A DNA stretch of 64,000 nt from Acidobacteriaceae bacterium (GCA_027311125.1 DAICZO010000162.1:1-64000), one strand, 5' to 3'. Counted from the stretch's first letter, positions 8,527 through 18,321 are shown. The notes: generated by a model not told the origin, from the letters alone. Made by a program: numbers and translations.

Positions 8527-8880
8527 GGGGGCGTCACGGCTTCGACGGGATTGCTTGTGGCAGAGAGGCATGCCGGGGTGGGTACACCCGTAATCGCGCC
8601 CAAAATCATAAGTGCCGAACCTCAGTTCGCTCTTGCTGCTTAATAATTAAGTAGCCGATCGCTCAAGCTTCGCCTACGGGCCTGTACCGATCGTCGCACA
8701 GTAGGCTGGTCTTCCCTGCTCCGTCTGAGCGGGTCGGACGAGATTGATCAGACTGGTCGTCGCCGCGTCTTCGCCCGTTCTAAGCGTCGATGACGAGACA
8801 AAGATGAACGCTGGAAAAGCATGAACGCTCTCTGTTGGAAGTTTTTTCGGACGCGGGTTCGACTCCCGCCGCCTCCACCA
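8527..8880 (+). ncRNA. ssrA: Transfer-messenger RNA (tmRNA)
   Basis: tmRNA rescues stalled ribosomes and tags their products for proteolysis. The 5' end ggggcgtcacggcttcgac and the 3' TPsiC-like gggttcgactcccgcc ending in an encoded CCA are diagnostic. The acceptor arm pairs 8527-8533 (gggggcg) with the 7 nt before ACCA, including one G-U pair. The tag frame can be read from the GCC resume codon at 8614 as A-E-P-Q-F-A-L-A-A, followed by tandem TAA TAA (8641-8646). It ends in the ALAA degradation signal. The tag is short (9 residues counting the resume alanine). No integrase gene is adjacent, although ssrA is a common integration site. Confidence 0.96.
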
Positions 8881-9799
8881 TTATAACCAATTTATTTTCA
8901 ACGACTTACAGTCTCGCTTTTCGCCATGCACGATAGACAGTTCGTCAAGCCACACTATCGAGGCCCTGGTCGGGGATGCGCCTAACCAAGGGCATATTCC
9001 TGATTAAAACGTAAATGCAAACTCGATGAGTGCACTGGCCTGATATGGAATAACCGCGTCAACACGGCGAAGTACGTGGGGTTATTTTGTTGGTTGTCAG
9101 GCTGCAAATTGCTGTCTGGAGTCAGTCTCGGATGTGGTTCCAATAGTCCAGACGAAGCCCAGCACATCTTGGGCGACTACTGCGACACTCTTCCTCTGGG
9201 CCTTACCGACCGCGCCTGGTTTTATATTGCTTGTGGTGCTGGTGTTGCGCCTTCCATGCAAGCTCCATGGCCTCTTCCGAGATGTTCTCCTGTCGTCTGC
9301 GTAGCGCTTACCAGATCCCTGGTGGACGACCTTAGCTCCATGCAGCTTATACAACGATGCATCGCTGGTTCGCGTTGCCGGGCTTCGTACGCTCACAGCG
9401 TACCCACGGTCGGCGAATCGGCACCGGTCACTCCATATTGACTGTTATCACCCATTGATACCCGTCGTCTGTTCGCCCTCCTGGAGAACCCGCGTAAGTT
9501 TGTCGCAAAGAGCCACAAGGTTTGGGCAATTTAACAAAGAGTCGAGTCCCAACGATCTCTGAGCACCACTTCGATGCCCGAACCGGCATAAGGGGTCGTC
9601 ATGCTGCGCAGCCGCTCCAATAAGCCATTCTGAGTTGAAGAAAGCAGCAACGTTTCCTGAAGTGGACGAGTTTGGGATTCCGATTGACCGATTTGTACAG
9701 TCGTGAAAGCGCTTTTTGGGCAGCAGCCACGAGCTGCAAAATATTTGGTTGTGCTGCTCAGCCCTGGAGATAGACTAATCTTCTCGCCAAGAGGACATT
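8881..9799. other. 919-bp gap with no recognised gene, between ssrA and module A
   Basis: The frames here (for example 9076-9441 on + and 9097-9396 on -) show no recognisable family and no consistent codon bias. GC content is lower than in the surrounding genes. No second copy of the ssrA 3' end was seen that would mark an integrated element. The last 100 bp hold the module A control region; gcagcagccacgagctgc (9720-9737) followed by an AT-rich stretch is a possible hairpin. The sigma gene has an AGAGGA ribosome site 6 nt before its ATG. Confidence 0.5.
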
Positions 9800-10366
9800 A
9801 TGAGCGCGTTCGGCCCTGGAGAAATTACGGTATTGCTCCGCGAGTGGGAAAGCGGAAAGACTGGCGCCACCGAACACCTCTTCGAACTCGTATATCCACA
9901 ATTGCGGAACATTGCCGGCGCGCTCTTCCGCGGGGAACGTCCGGAAAATCTGCTTCAGCCCACCAGTGTCGTGAATGAGCTGTTTCTCAAACTGGTTCGC
10001 CAACGTAGTCTCCGGTTCGAAGATCGCGAACACTTCTACAGTCTCTCCGCCCGTATCATGCGCCGCGTCCTGGTTGATCACGCGCGCTCGGAACACCGGC
10101 AAAAGCGTGACGGCGGGGTGCCAGTGCCGCTGCTCGAGAGCGTGTCGTGGGTAGACGCAAAGCAGGAAGAATTGATGGATCTGGACCGCGCCCTCATAGA
10201 GCTTGAGATGTTGGATCAGCGGAAGTGCCGGATGGTCGAACTCCGGTTCTTTATGGGGTTTACCGTGGAGGAGACGGCAGAATTGCTTAATATCTCCACG
10301 GCCAGCGTCGACCGCGATTTAAGGTTTGTGCGGGGCTGGCTCTACGATCGTCTCCATTCCGCATGA
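9800..10366 (+). CDS. ECF-family RNA polymerase sigma factor, module A
   Basis: This 188-aa protein has region 2 at about residues 20-95 (LFELVYPQLRNIAGALF, ENLLQPTSVVNELFLKL, HFYSLSARIMRRVLVDHAR). A basic linker (EHRQKRDGGVPVPL) leads to region 4 at about 125-185 (MVELRFFMGFTVEETAELL and a helix-turn-helix NISTASVDRDLRFVRGWL). Members of this type are often encoded beside Ser/Thr kinases rather than anti-sigma factors. Here the next gene, 45 bp downstream, is such a kinase, suggesting control by phosphorylation. A close paralog lies at 63147-63707 with the same neighbours. The start is fixed by AGAGGA 6 nt upstream. The regulon is unknown; the adjacent SBBP and PEP-CTERM genes are the obvious candidates. 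Confidence 0.92.
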   Translation: MSAFGPGEITVLLREWESGKTGATEHLFELVYPQLRNIAGALFRGERPENLLQPTSVVNELFLKLVRQRSLRFEDREHFYSLSARIMRRVLVDHARSEHRQKRDGGVPVPLLESVSWVDAKQEELMDLDRALIELEMLDQRKCRMVELRFFMGFTVEETAELLNISTASVDRDLRFVRGWLYDRLHSA

Positions 10367-10411
10367 CGCACTTATCTCCCATTTCGCGCCAACAAGGTAA
10401 GTGAGCCAAGA

Positions 10412-12832
10412 ATGAGACGAGATGCGGAAACATGGGAGCAGTTGCAGGCTCTGTTCCACCTGGCCGAACAGGCCCCGGAAGAGGAACGCGAACAGATATT
10501 GACACAGAATTGCGCCGACCCCGAGGTTCTCGAAAGAGTGATGGCCATCTTTCGCGGAGCTCATGTCGAGGTGGGGCCAGAGGTAACGGATTCCCGGAGC
10601 GGGGCTGTATCGAGCAGCAAGGTTGGCCCGTACACCATCATTCGGCTTCTTGGTACCGGAGGCCTTGGATCGGTGTACTTGGTCGAAAGAATAGCAGGCG
10701 GCGTCGTACAACGAGCTGCGCTGAAGGTGCTTGCGCCTCATGCGGCGGGCTCAGCCTTCATCGAGCGGTTTCACCGAGAGCAGCACATCCTCGCGTCGTT
10801 GGAACATCCCAACATCACCCGGATGCTGGACGCTGGACTCGGCAACGACGGTCAACCCTATCTGGTGATGGAGTTCGTCAATGGAGTTCACCTGGATGCA
10901 TTTTGCAATGACAAGATGCTCGGGATCACCGAACGGCTTGAGCTGTTTCTCCAGGTCTGTGAGGCTATTGCGTACGCCCATCGCAACCTGATTGTTCATC
11001 TGGACCTGAAACCTTCGAACATTCTGGTCACGCCTGACGGAACTGTGAAGCTGCTGGATTTTGGTACCTCGAAGTTGATCAATCCAGACAGTCTGCTGAC
11101 TACAACGATTACGGCAACTCCCGCTTACGCCAGCCCGGAACAACTGCGGAACGACCCGGTGACGACCTCCTGCGATATCTATTCGCTCGGAGTGATCTTG
11201 TTTGAACTTCTATCTGGACACCGTCCCAACGACAAGTCGTCAGTGGCCATCATGATCGAGCGCGCCATGAGGGAGCAGGAACCCGAGAGCCTGCAACACA
11301 GCATCACGGAATCGGCGGCAATCAATCGCGGACTGACCGCAAGCCGGCTGCGGTCAGTCTTGAGCGGCGATCTAGCGACCATTGCCGGCAAATGTCTGCG
11401 TCCGCGGCCTATGGATAGGTATCCTTCTCTCGACGCGTTAGCCGGTGACATTCAGCGCTACATGGATGGCAGGCCGGTACTGGCCCAACGCCAGACAAAG
11501 ATCTACAGAATCGGCAAGTTCGTTCGCCGCAATCGGAAGGCGGTCGCAGCCTTCCTGCTGATGAACGTAATCATTCTGGGAAGCCTGGGTTACGGAGCCT
11601 GGAGACAGCAACAGGCAATACGCGAAGGACAACGAGCGCTTCGCATGCAGACCTTCCTGTACCGCCTCTTCAAGCTTGCGAACTCAAACTACACCGGCAA
11701 ACCAGCCGCGACTGTGCCCGAGTTCTTACAGCTTGGTGTCAGGATGCTGCCTGACTACATCAAGAATCCTGCAGACTTACGCGAGGCGCAGTTGGGGCTT
11801 GCCGAATCGATGTATGAAAATGGCGATCTCGACGATGCGCAGAGGCTGTTCACAACTACGATCACCAGCGCGAAGGCGGCTGGAGACCTGAACGCCGAGG
11901 CCGAGTCGGAAGCATTCTCTGGAAATATCGCGTACCTGCAAGGACAGATGGACCTGGGGAAGACCCTAACCGCCCATGCGCTCGAGCTGTCCCGACACCG
12001 CGACATAACGCCTACAGTGCGAGTCTGGAGTGAAATCTACTATGCGTGGAATCGTGAAGATAATGGTTTCCGTGATGACGAAAATGTTCGTTTGCTTCGA
12101 TCCGCGGTGAAAGAGGCCCGTGATCATAATCTCTCGCCCCACGAGACCGCCGATGCGCTCTATAACCTGGGAAGCGATCTGGAGTTGCGCGGAAGCCTGG
12201 ATGAGGCAGAGCAGGTGTTTCTAGAGGCTTCGCAGGTATACGGCGAGGACCCCTCCGCGCTGTGCGATCAGTCTGAAGTGTTTGGAGACATCGCCTACAT
12301 CAACGACATGCGCGGAAACATACCTGCCAGCCTGCCGCTCTATCAGCGCGCCTATGACGGTTACAAGCAGTGCTCGGGTCCGGACAGCAGGGGAGCGCTG
12401 ACCGAACAGGAGTATCTGGCGGGAGCCCTCATCAAGCTCGGGCGTCCACAAGAGGCATTGCCCATGATGCAAGCCGCGATGCCGATATGGAGAAAGATGA
12501 TCGGCAACAGCCCGGACTTAGCTGAGCCACTGAACTTTCTAGCCCTGGCCGATGTGGAAACAGGCCATTTCGCCGAGGGGGAGAAGGTCGCACAGGAGAT
12601 GGTGGAAGTACAGACCGGCAAGGTGGAGGCGAGCGATAGGCGGTTTGGGGCTTCGCACATGCTGTGGGCTCGTGCGCTTGCCGGTCAAGGGAAGTACCGG
12701 GAGGCACTTCCCCATGCGGAAATCGCGGATCGGCTGTTGGCGAAGGGGGCGGTGTCCGCTGGGGGCCAGAAAGCGGGGTCTGACGCTCACCATGAGCTGC
12801 TCGCCATTCAATCCAAGCTGGCTGCAAAGTAA
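10412..12832 (+). CDS. Transmembrane Ser/Thr protein kinase with C-terminal TPR domain, module A
   Basis: The protein has 806 aa. After a roughly 70-residue N-terminal segment, the Hanks-type kinase domain spans about 72-350. It has a glycine loop LLGTGGLGSVYL, catalytic Lys105 (RAALKVL), Asp198 in VHLDLKPSN, DFG at 216-218 and the activation segment TPAYASPEQLRND. The residue before the catalytic Asp is Leu, not Arg, so this is a non-RD kinase. One membrane helix lies at about 378-396, placing the kinase inside. The C-terminal half (about 410-800) is helical TPR-like repeats outside (YENGDLDDAQRLF, LELRGSLDEAEQVF). It probably senses an envelope cue and acts on the adjacent sigma factor. A paralog with identical architecture is at 60637-63060. 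Confidence 0.92.
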   Translation: MRRDAETWEQLQALFHLAEQAPEEEREQILTQNCADPEVLERVMAIFRGAHVEVGPEVTDSRSGAVSSSKVGPYTIIRLLGTGGLGSVYLVERIAGGVVQRAALKVLAPHAAGSAFIERFHREQHILASLEHPNITRMLDAGLGNDGQPYLVMEFVNGVHLDAFCNDKMLGITERLELFLQVCEAIAYAHRNLIVHLDLKPSNILVTPDGTVKLLDFGTSKLINPDSLLTTTITATPAYASPEQLRNDPVTTSCDIYSLGVILFELLSGHRPNDKSSVAIMIERAMREQEPESLQHSITESAAINRGLTASRLRSVLSGDLATIAGKCLRPRPMDRYPSLDALAGDIQRYMDGRPVLAQRQTKIYRIGKFVRRNRKAVAAFLLMNVIILGSLGYGAWRQQQAIREGQRALRMQTFLYRLFKLANSNYTGKPAATVPEFLQLGVRMLPDYIKNPADLREAQLGLAESMYENGDLDDAQRLFTTTITSAKAAGDLNAEAESEAFSGNIAYLQGQMDLGKTLTAHALELSRHRDITPTVRVWSEIYYAWNREDNGFRDDENVRLLRSAVKEARDHNLSPHETADALYNLGSDLELRGSLDEAEQVFLEASQVYGEDPSALCDQSEVFGDIAYINDMRGNIPASLPLYQRAYDGYKQCSGPDSRGALTEQEYLAGALIKLGRPQEALPMMQAAMPIWRKMIGNSPDLAEPLNFLALADVETGHFAEGEKVAQEMVEVQTGKVEASDRRFGASHMLWARALAGQGKYREALPHAEIADRLLAKGAVSAGGQKAGSDAHHELLAIQSKLAAK

Positions 12833-12925
12833 CGTCTCTTGATCACGAGACCCACCCCAAAGATAAATTGACTAGATCTGACGTGGTTTTCCTGCCTGCG
12901 GCGCGAACAGGGCAGGAGAATCCAC

Positions 12926-15900
12926 ATGACCTCAAGAAATGTCCTCCGCTTCCTCTTCACCCTGTCCGTCTCAATCGTGATTACTGCCTCCCACGCCCAG
13001 ACTGCTTCCCTCGCTGGAAACCCTCTGGCAAAACCTGCTGCTCTGTCGCCCAAGCTTGCGGCCAACTACGGTAAGCTACCCCTGAACTTTGAGCCGAACC
13101 TCGGCCAGACCTCGACAGAGGTGCAGTGGCTGGCGCGTGGGGCCGACTACACCCTATTTCTGGCTGGACACGACGCCGTGCTGGAATTGAACAAGATCAC
13201 CCCGGCTAACCAGGGCGAAGGGCCGCATCCGACGATCAGCGAATCGGCCCTGCGGATGAACCTCATCGGCGCCCGCACGGCGGATAGTGCAAGCGGAGAA
13301 GAGCCGCTGCCGGGCAAGGCAAATTACTTCACCGGGAAGGACTCCTCAAAGTGGCAGCGTGATGTGCCGATGTATGGCAGAGTGCAGTTGCAGGGGGTAT
13401 ATCCGGGAATCAATCTGGCGTACTACGGTCGCCAAGGCCAGCTTGAGTATGACTTTGTTGTCACCGCTGGAGCGGACGCATCAGCGATTCGCCTGAGATT
13501 CGACGGCGCGACGGCGAAGCTGGCCGCGAATGGCGATCTCGTTCTGCCCGTTGCTGGCAGTGAAGTCCGCTTTGACAAGCCAGTTGTCTACCAGATGAAA
13601 GATGGCGCCCGCCAGCCGGTAGACGGCAGCTTCGCGATCGCAGATAACCAGCAGGTGAGCTTCTTGCTCGGCGCGTACGACCACAGCCGCGAACTGATCA
13701 TCGATCCCACCTTGCTCTTTCTCGGCACGCTGGGTGCGGGGAATCAGCAGTCGGTGCCGAACGGAATGGCCGTCGATTCCCTGGGAGAAATCATCCTCAC
13801 GGGCATCACCAATGACCTTACCTTTCCAACCACCACCGGTGCTCTGCAACCCAGCTGCACAAATGCCTCCGCCCCCTTTGTAACCGCCGGGTATCACCGC
13901 TGCGGACCGAGCAGCGCCAGTTCCGGCTTTGTGACCAAGATCAGCGCGGATGGCACATCCCTGGTCTATTCCACATACCTGCATGGACTGAGCGGACAAG
14001 AGTACGGCGACGCGGTTGCGACCGATGCTGGAGGAGACGCATACGTCCTCGGTGCGACCAGTTCGAACGACTTTCCAATCACGGCGGACGCCTACCAGAC
14101 CTCCTGCCAGCCCTACTTTCCGCCCAACGGCTTCGCTCAACCTCAAACCTACCTGCCTGAGGAGTCAACGTGCGACGGATACTTCGCCGGAGGCGGTACC
14201 CAGTTCGTCTATCAGGGCCCTACTCTGTTTATCGCCAAGCTGAATCCGACCGGCTCCTCAATCCTGTACAGCACGTTTTTCGGTGGTACGATTCCCACCT
14301 ATCCCGTGGGGCTGGCACTCGACAGCTCGAACAACATCTACTTCGCCAGCTACTTGCAAAACGGCGAGCCAGCCAACAACGTTTATCCGGGCAGCTCTAA
14401 CGTTCAGTTCCCGGTGACTGCCAACGCCTACCAGTCGGCTGGCGTTGGCGTCCAGACCGCAACCCTCTCCAAGTTGAGCGCGGATGGTCATACGCTGCTT
14501 TACTCCACCCTCATGGGAGGGATCACCACCAACACGTTTTTCGGATACACCCAGCCGTTAGCTTTGGCAGTCGGGCAGAATGGAATCGCCTTCCTTGGCG
14601 GCCTCACGCTGTCTGCGGAATTTCCTACAACTCCCGGTGTGGTTCGTCCGGCTTGCGTCGGGCAAACACCCAGCAACGGTGACTGCATGGGATACACCGG
14701 CTTTCTGAGCGCGTTCGATACGACCCAGGCTGGCCGGTCGTCTCTGGTGTACTCCACTTACATCGGCGGCACCGAAACCGCTGCGGGTAACTCCCCCCAG
14801 ACCCAGGTCAATGGGCTGGCCGCAGACAGTGCCAACAATGTGTACGTCACTGGGTACACCTCCAGAATTGACTATCCCACCACGCCTGGCGCGTACCAGA
14901 CCACCTGCGGCCACGCCAACGCGGCGAATGACTGCAGCGCGGCTTTCCTGACCAAAATCAACCCCTCGGGAACCAGTTATATCTGGTCAACTTACTTCGG
15001 GGGAACCGCTGCAAGTCCCGCACCTGCCACCGGCAATGCCGTCGCGCTCGATGCGCAGGGTCGCGTGTACTTGTATGGCATGTCCCAGGACGGCGGGGGC
15101 GACATTCCAACCGTCAATCCTGTGCAGGGTTACTTCAGCGGAAGCAAGCTTGTGATCGCGGCCTTCTCACCCGATGCTTCGCAGCTTCTCTTTGGGACTC
15201 GCCTCGGCAATACCTCCATCACGACCACCAGCAGTGAACTCCCAATCGCGAATAACGGAATTGCTGTCGATACAGCAGGGAATATCTACTTCGCTGGCCA
15301 AACCAACGACGCCGGCAGTATGCCCACCACTCCGGGCACGTACACCACCGCTGCGACAGCAGGATTCAACCGGGCCTTCTTCGGAAAGATCTCACCGATC
15401 TTCGCCTCTGACTCGACTACCCTGACGATCTCTCCATCATCAACAAACGTCGGGCAAAGCGTTACCTTCTCTGCCAAGGTCGCCGGAACTACCCAGGCCA
15501 CACCCGTGCCAACCGGAACGGTAACTTTGATGAATGTCAGCACCTCTCCTTCAACCGTAGTTGGGACGATCACTCTGGATGGAACCGGTGCTGGAACCTT
15601 GAGTACCAATGCTCTTCCCACCGGCACCTACAGCGTAACCGCCGCTTACTCCGGAGACGGCAACTACAGCGCGAGTACCTCATCCGCACAATCGCTGACC
15701 GTCAGTAGCCCGGTTACTACATCAACCAAGCTGACGGTACTGCCAGGTGCTTCCCTGACCTACGGACAATCGGCGACGCTGACCGCAACAGTCACACAGA
15801 ATGTAGGCGGCGTCCCGAAGGGTACGGTGACATTTACCGAGGGGAATCTGGTGCTCGGCACGGTTGCGCTCAACGGCTCCGGGCAAGCAATGCTCACCAA

Positions 15901-16819
15901 TACACCCCCTGCGGGAATTGGTACCGTCATCGCAACCTATAACGGCACTTCCCCTGCAAGTTCGAGCAGCGGTGTTCCAATCTCGGTCGCAAAAGCGGTG
16001 CTGACAGTGACGGCTAACAATGCAGCAATGGTCTACGGACAACCACTGCCGGTGTTCACCAGCAATATCACTGGCTTCGTAAACAGCGACCCACCTAACG
16101 TTGTGAGCGGTAGCGCAACCGAGACAACGACAGCAACTTCAACCTCGGTTCCCGGCATGTACTCGATCACCTTCGCGACTGAATCACTGACGGCGACAAA
16201 CTACACCTTCAACTATGTCAACGGGATGCTTACCATTTCAGGCGGCGCGGCACAGACGATAACCTTCAACCCACTGCCGAACCTGACGTTGGGAGCAGCC
16301 CCCTTCACGCTCACCGCAACGGCCAGTTCGGGCCTGGCCGTGAGCTATGTGTCGACGACGACAGCCTGCACGGTTTCTGGAGCGACTGTGACTCTGGTCG
16401 CGACTGGAACCTGCACCATCCAGGCCAAACAATTGGGCAACGCTCTCTATGCAGCCGCCACGCCTGTCTCGCAGAGCCTGGTCGTCTCCTCCGCCTCATC
16501 GACGGGGCCGATCGTTCTAACCACCACAACGACCACGACCGGCTCCGCCACCAATGGCTACAAAGTCATGATCACGGTTAGGAACTCCGGAGCGAATGCT
16601 GTCAATGGTGTGACCCTCGGCGCGGCCATGCTTGGCTCCGCCTCGGGATCTCCGCTGCCACAAACGCTGGGATCTCTGGCCGCGGGTGCGTCGGGCACCT
16701 TCATGGTCCAGTTCCCCGGCAGCGCGGGCGCGGACGGCGCGCATGTGCTGCTCAAGTACTCGGGCAAATGCACCGGCGGCTCCTTTACCGGCAGCGTGCG
16801 GTCGCAACTGTTGCCATAG
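12926..16819 (+). CDS. Giant secreted SBBP beta-propeller / Ig-like protein, module A
   Basis: This 1297-aa exported protein starts after a GGAG site and has a signal peptide (about 1-25, cleavage near SHAQT). The N-terminal conserved domain begins NYGKLPLNFEPNLGQT and runs to about 270 (RELIIDPTLLFLG). Next come SBBP repeats to about 810, each with a core such as FVTKISADGTSLVYSTYLHG. The C-terminal third holds tandem Ig-like domains (820-1000, YSGDGNYSAS), an MBG-like domain (1005-1090, VYGQPLPVFTSNI), another beta domain and a final adhesin-like domain. Such proteins are presumed cell-surface or matrix proteins; function unproven. The 93-bp gap before it holds gtctcttgatcacgagac (12834-12851), a near-perfect 18-bp palindrome that could be an operator or hairpin. 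Confidence 0.88.
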   Translation: MTSRNVLRFLFTLSVSIVITASHAQTASLAGNPLAKPAALSPKLAANYGKLPLNFEPNLGQTSTEVQWLARGADYTLFLAGHDAVLELNKITPANQGEGPHPTISESALRMNLIGARTADSASGEEPLPGKANYFTGKDSSKWQRDVPMYGRVQLQGVYPGINLAYYGRQGQLEYDFVVTAGADASAIRLRFDGATAKLAANGDLVLPVAGSEVRFDKPVVYQMKDGARQPVDGSFAIADNQQVSFLLGAYDHSRELIIDPTLLFLGTLGAGNQQSVPNGMAVDSLGEIILTGITNDLTFPTTTGALQPSCTNASAPFVTAGYHRCGPSSASSGFVTKISADGTSLVYSTYLHGLSGQEYGDAVATDAGGDAYVLGATSSNDFPITADAYQTSCQPYFPPNGFAQPQTYLPEESTCDGYFAGGGTQFVYQGPTLFIAKLNPTGSSILYSTFFGGTIPTYPVGLALDSSNNIYFASYLQNGEPANNVYPGSSNVQFPVTANAYQSAGVGVQTATLSKLSADGHTLLYSTLMGGITTNTFFGYTQPLALAVGQNGIAFLGGLTLSAEFPTTPGVVRPACVGQTPSNGDCMGYTGFLSAFDTTQAGRSSLVYSTYIGGTETAAGNSPQTQVNGLAADSANNVYVTGYTSRIDYPTTPGAYQTTCGHANAANDCSAAFLTKINPSGTSYIWSTYFGGTAASPAPATGNAVALDAQGRVYLYGMSQDGGGDIPTVNPVQGYFSGSKLVIAAFSPDASQLLFGTRLGNTSITTTSSELPIANNGIAVDTAGNIYFAGQTNDAGSMPTTPGTYTTAATAGFNRAFFGKISPIFASDSTTLTISPSSTNVGQSVTFSAKVAGTTQATPVPTGTVTLMNVSTSPSTVVGTITLDGTGAGTLSTNALPTGTYSVTAAYSGDGNYSASTSSAQSLTVSSPVTTSTKLTVLPGASLTYGQSATLTATVTQNVGGVPKGTVTFTEGNLVLGTVALNGSGQAMLTNTPPAGIGTVIATYNGTSPASSSSGVPISVAKAVLTVTANNAAMVYGQPLPVFTSNITGFVNSDPPNVVSGSATETTTATSTSVPGMYSITFATESLTATNYTFNYVNGMLTISGGAAQTITFNPLPNLTLGAAPFTLTATASSGLAVSYVSTTTACTVSGATVTLVATGTCTIQAKQLGNALYAAATPVSQSLVVSSASSTGPIVLTTTTTTTGSATNGYKVMITVRNSGANAVNGVTLGAAMLGSASGSPLPQTLGSLAAGASGTFMVQFPGSAGADGAHVLLKYSGKCTGGSFTGSVRSQLLP

Positions 16820-16909
16820 CGGGCGGGGGCTTGCCCCCGTTTCCACACCTCTCGCACCATGCAAGCCAAACTCTTTACGGAATGAAACCTCAGAATCCTG
16901 GAGAAAACA

Positions 16910-17449
16910 ATGAAGACCCTGAATCATACGTTGACCTTGGCCATAACAACCCTGTGCTTCCTGCTGGCCGCGACCATGGCCAAGGCGGACTCGATCTCCA
17001 TCAACCTGATCTCCGCGACACAAAGCGGAAATGGAGGAGATATTCTCTCCTTCGATGCAACGGTCACGAATACCTCCGGCGCCACGGTGTACTTCAACGG
17101 CGACAACACCTTCGCCCAGACACCCTTGACGCTGGATGACAGCCCCTTCCTCAACAACTACCCTTTACTTCTTGATCCGGGCAACTCCTATACAGGAGTG
17201 CTCTTCAATGTAGATCTTCCTGCCCTAATCCCATCTGGTTCATACTCTGGCTACTTCGACATCACCGGAGGCACCACCGCTACCTCCAGCGATATCGTCG
17301 GCACTGCGGAATTCCAAGTGACTGTCGGTGCCGCCACTATTCCCGAGCCGTCGAGCCTTCTTCTGCTGGGTACTGGAGCTTTCGGCTTGCTCGGAATTGC
17401 TCAGACCAGAATCGCCACGCGCCGGAATCCGTTGCAGTCGAGACGATAA
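16910..17449 (+). CDS. PEP-CTERM sorting domain protein
   Basis: This 179-aa protein starts after a TGGAGA site. A signal peptide at 1-24 (cleavage near TMAKA) precedes a beta-rich Ser/Thr/Gly body. The C-terminus has the tripartite PEP-CTERM signal: IPEPSS at about 143, then a hydrophobic helix (LLLLGTGAFGLLGIA), then a basic tail (RIATRRNPLQSRR). Proteins of this class are processed by an exosortase and delivered to the surface or extracellular matrix. No exosortase is in the window. It lies 90 bp after the SBBP gene and before a terminator, so it is the likely last gene of module A. The body domain is not recognised. Confidence 0.88.
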   Translation: MKTLNHTLTLAITTLCFLLAATMAKADSISINLISATQSGNGGDILSFDATVTNTSGATVYFNGDNTFAQTPLTLDDSPFLNNYPLLLDPGNSYTGVLFNVDLPALIPSGSYSGYFDITGGTTATSSDIVGTAEFQVTVGAATIPEPSSLLLLGTGAFGLLGIAQTRIATRRNPLQSRR

Positions 17450-17492
17450 GTTCTAAAATCCCCTGCGACAACTTGCAAGACTGACTCCAACC

Positions 17493-17530
17493 CGTCGGGT
17501 TGAGCTGTGAGGCTCACCCGACGTGTTTGA
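17493..17530 (+). terminator. Terminator closing module A
   Basis: cgtcgggttgagc (17493-17505) pairs with gctcacccgacg (17512-17523) with one bulged T, followed by tgtttga. The hairpin lies 44 nt after the PEP-CTERM stop. The remaining sequence up to the hemerythrin stop at 17788 shows no gene. Confidence 0.7.
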
Positions 17531-17787
17531 TTCATCGCTCCGGTTGACCGTGGTTCCCTTGGCTGCCTATGCGGAGTCATGAGAAAGCCGTCCGCAGCAT
17601 AGATGAACTAGATGTATGCCTTTTTCGTGACACTTGGCACTCTGCCTACGCGGATGGATCGTATTCGCGCCATCGAGAGACAAACTCCAATGGTCGTCAG
17701 CTAAATTCAACTCCCGGCCGTTGATGGAAAACTGAACGTCTAGCCACGGGATCACTAAGCGCCGGAGACCGATTGGCTCCGTTGCAG

Positions 17788-18321
17788 CTAGCTGCGCCTG
17801 AACCTGAACTCACCCCCAATAGCCGCCAGGCTCTGGTGGTCCAACGCCAGCGCAGCCTGCGGAAAGACCTCCGACTCCTCAATCGCAATATGCTCGGCAT
17901 ACAGCCGCTTCAGCCTACCCGTTTGAGCCAGCAGCCTCAGGTGTTGAGAGCTCTCCAGCGTCCCCGCCGATATCCATGCCGTGTACAGCCAATCGACGGA
18001 GGCATGTAGCTCATTGGCATCGCCATGATCCCGCCGGAGCCGATCAATCAGCTCCACCCTCGCCCCCGCAGCTACTGCCAACAGCCGCGGAAACAGAGAC
18101 TCTTCCTCATCCAGCGTATGTCGCTCGCCGCCTACATGGAAGTACTGTAGTGCCGCCTTCACTGCAGATCCTTCTTCCTCCGTTAAAGTGCGATTCCCTG
18201 TCCGCTCTGCAACTACGCAGAGTATGTCCAGGAAGTGCTCGATCCGCCGATGACAATCCTTCAACATTCCGATGGGGTCATCAAATCCACTGTCCGGCTT
18301 TGCACCTATCTGTACCGCCAT
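17788..18321 (-). CDS. Hemerythrin HHE-domain protein
   Basis: This protein, 177 aa from the preferred start, is a four-helix bundle with the His/Glu ligands of hemerythrin-like di-iron proteins: CHRRIEHFLD near the N-terminus, HVGGERHTLDEEESLFPRL in the middle, DHGDANELH next, and YAEHIAIEESEVFPQA near the end. Such proteins bind O2 or NO, or act in iron and oxidative-stress handling in the cytoplasm. An upstream ATG at 18345 would add eight residues. The 18321 start is preferred because GGAAGAGG lies just upstream. The GNAT gene ends 38 bp upstream on the same strand, so the two may be co-transcribed. Confidence 0.88.
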   Translation of the reverse strand: MAVQIGAKPDSGFDDPIGMLKDCHRRIEHFLDILCVVAERTGNRTLTEEEGSAVKAALQYFHVGGERHTLDEEESLFPRLLAVAAGARVELIDRLRRDHGDANELHASVDWLYTAWISAGTLESSQHLRLLAQTGRLKRLYAEHIAIEESEVFPQAALALDHQSLAAIGGEFRFRRS

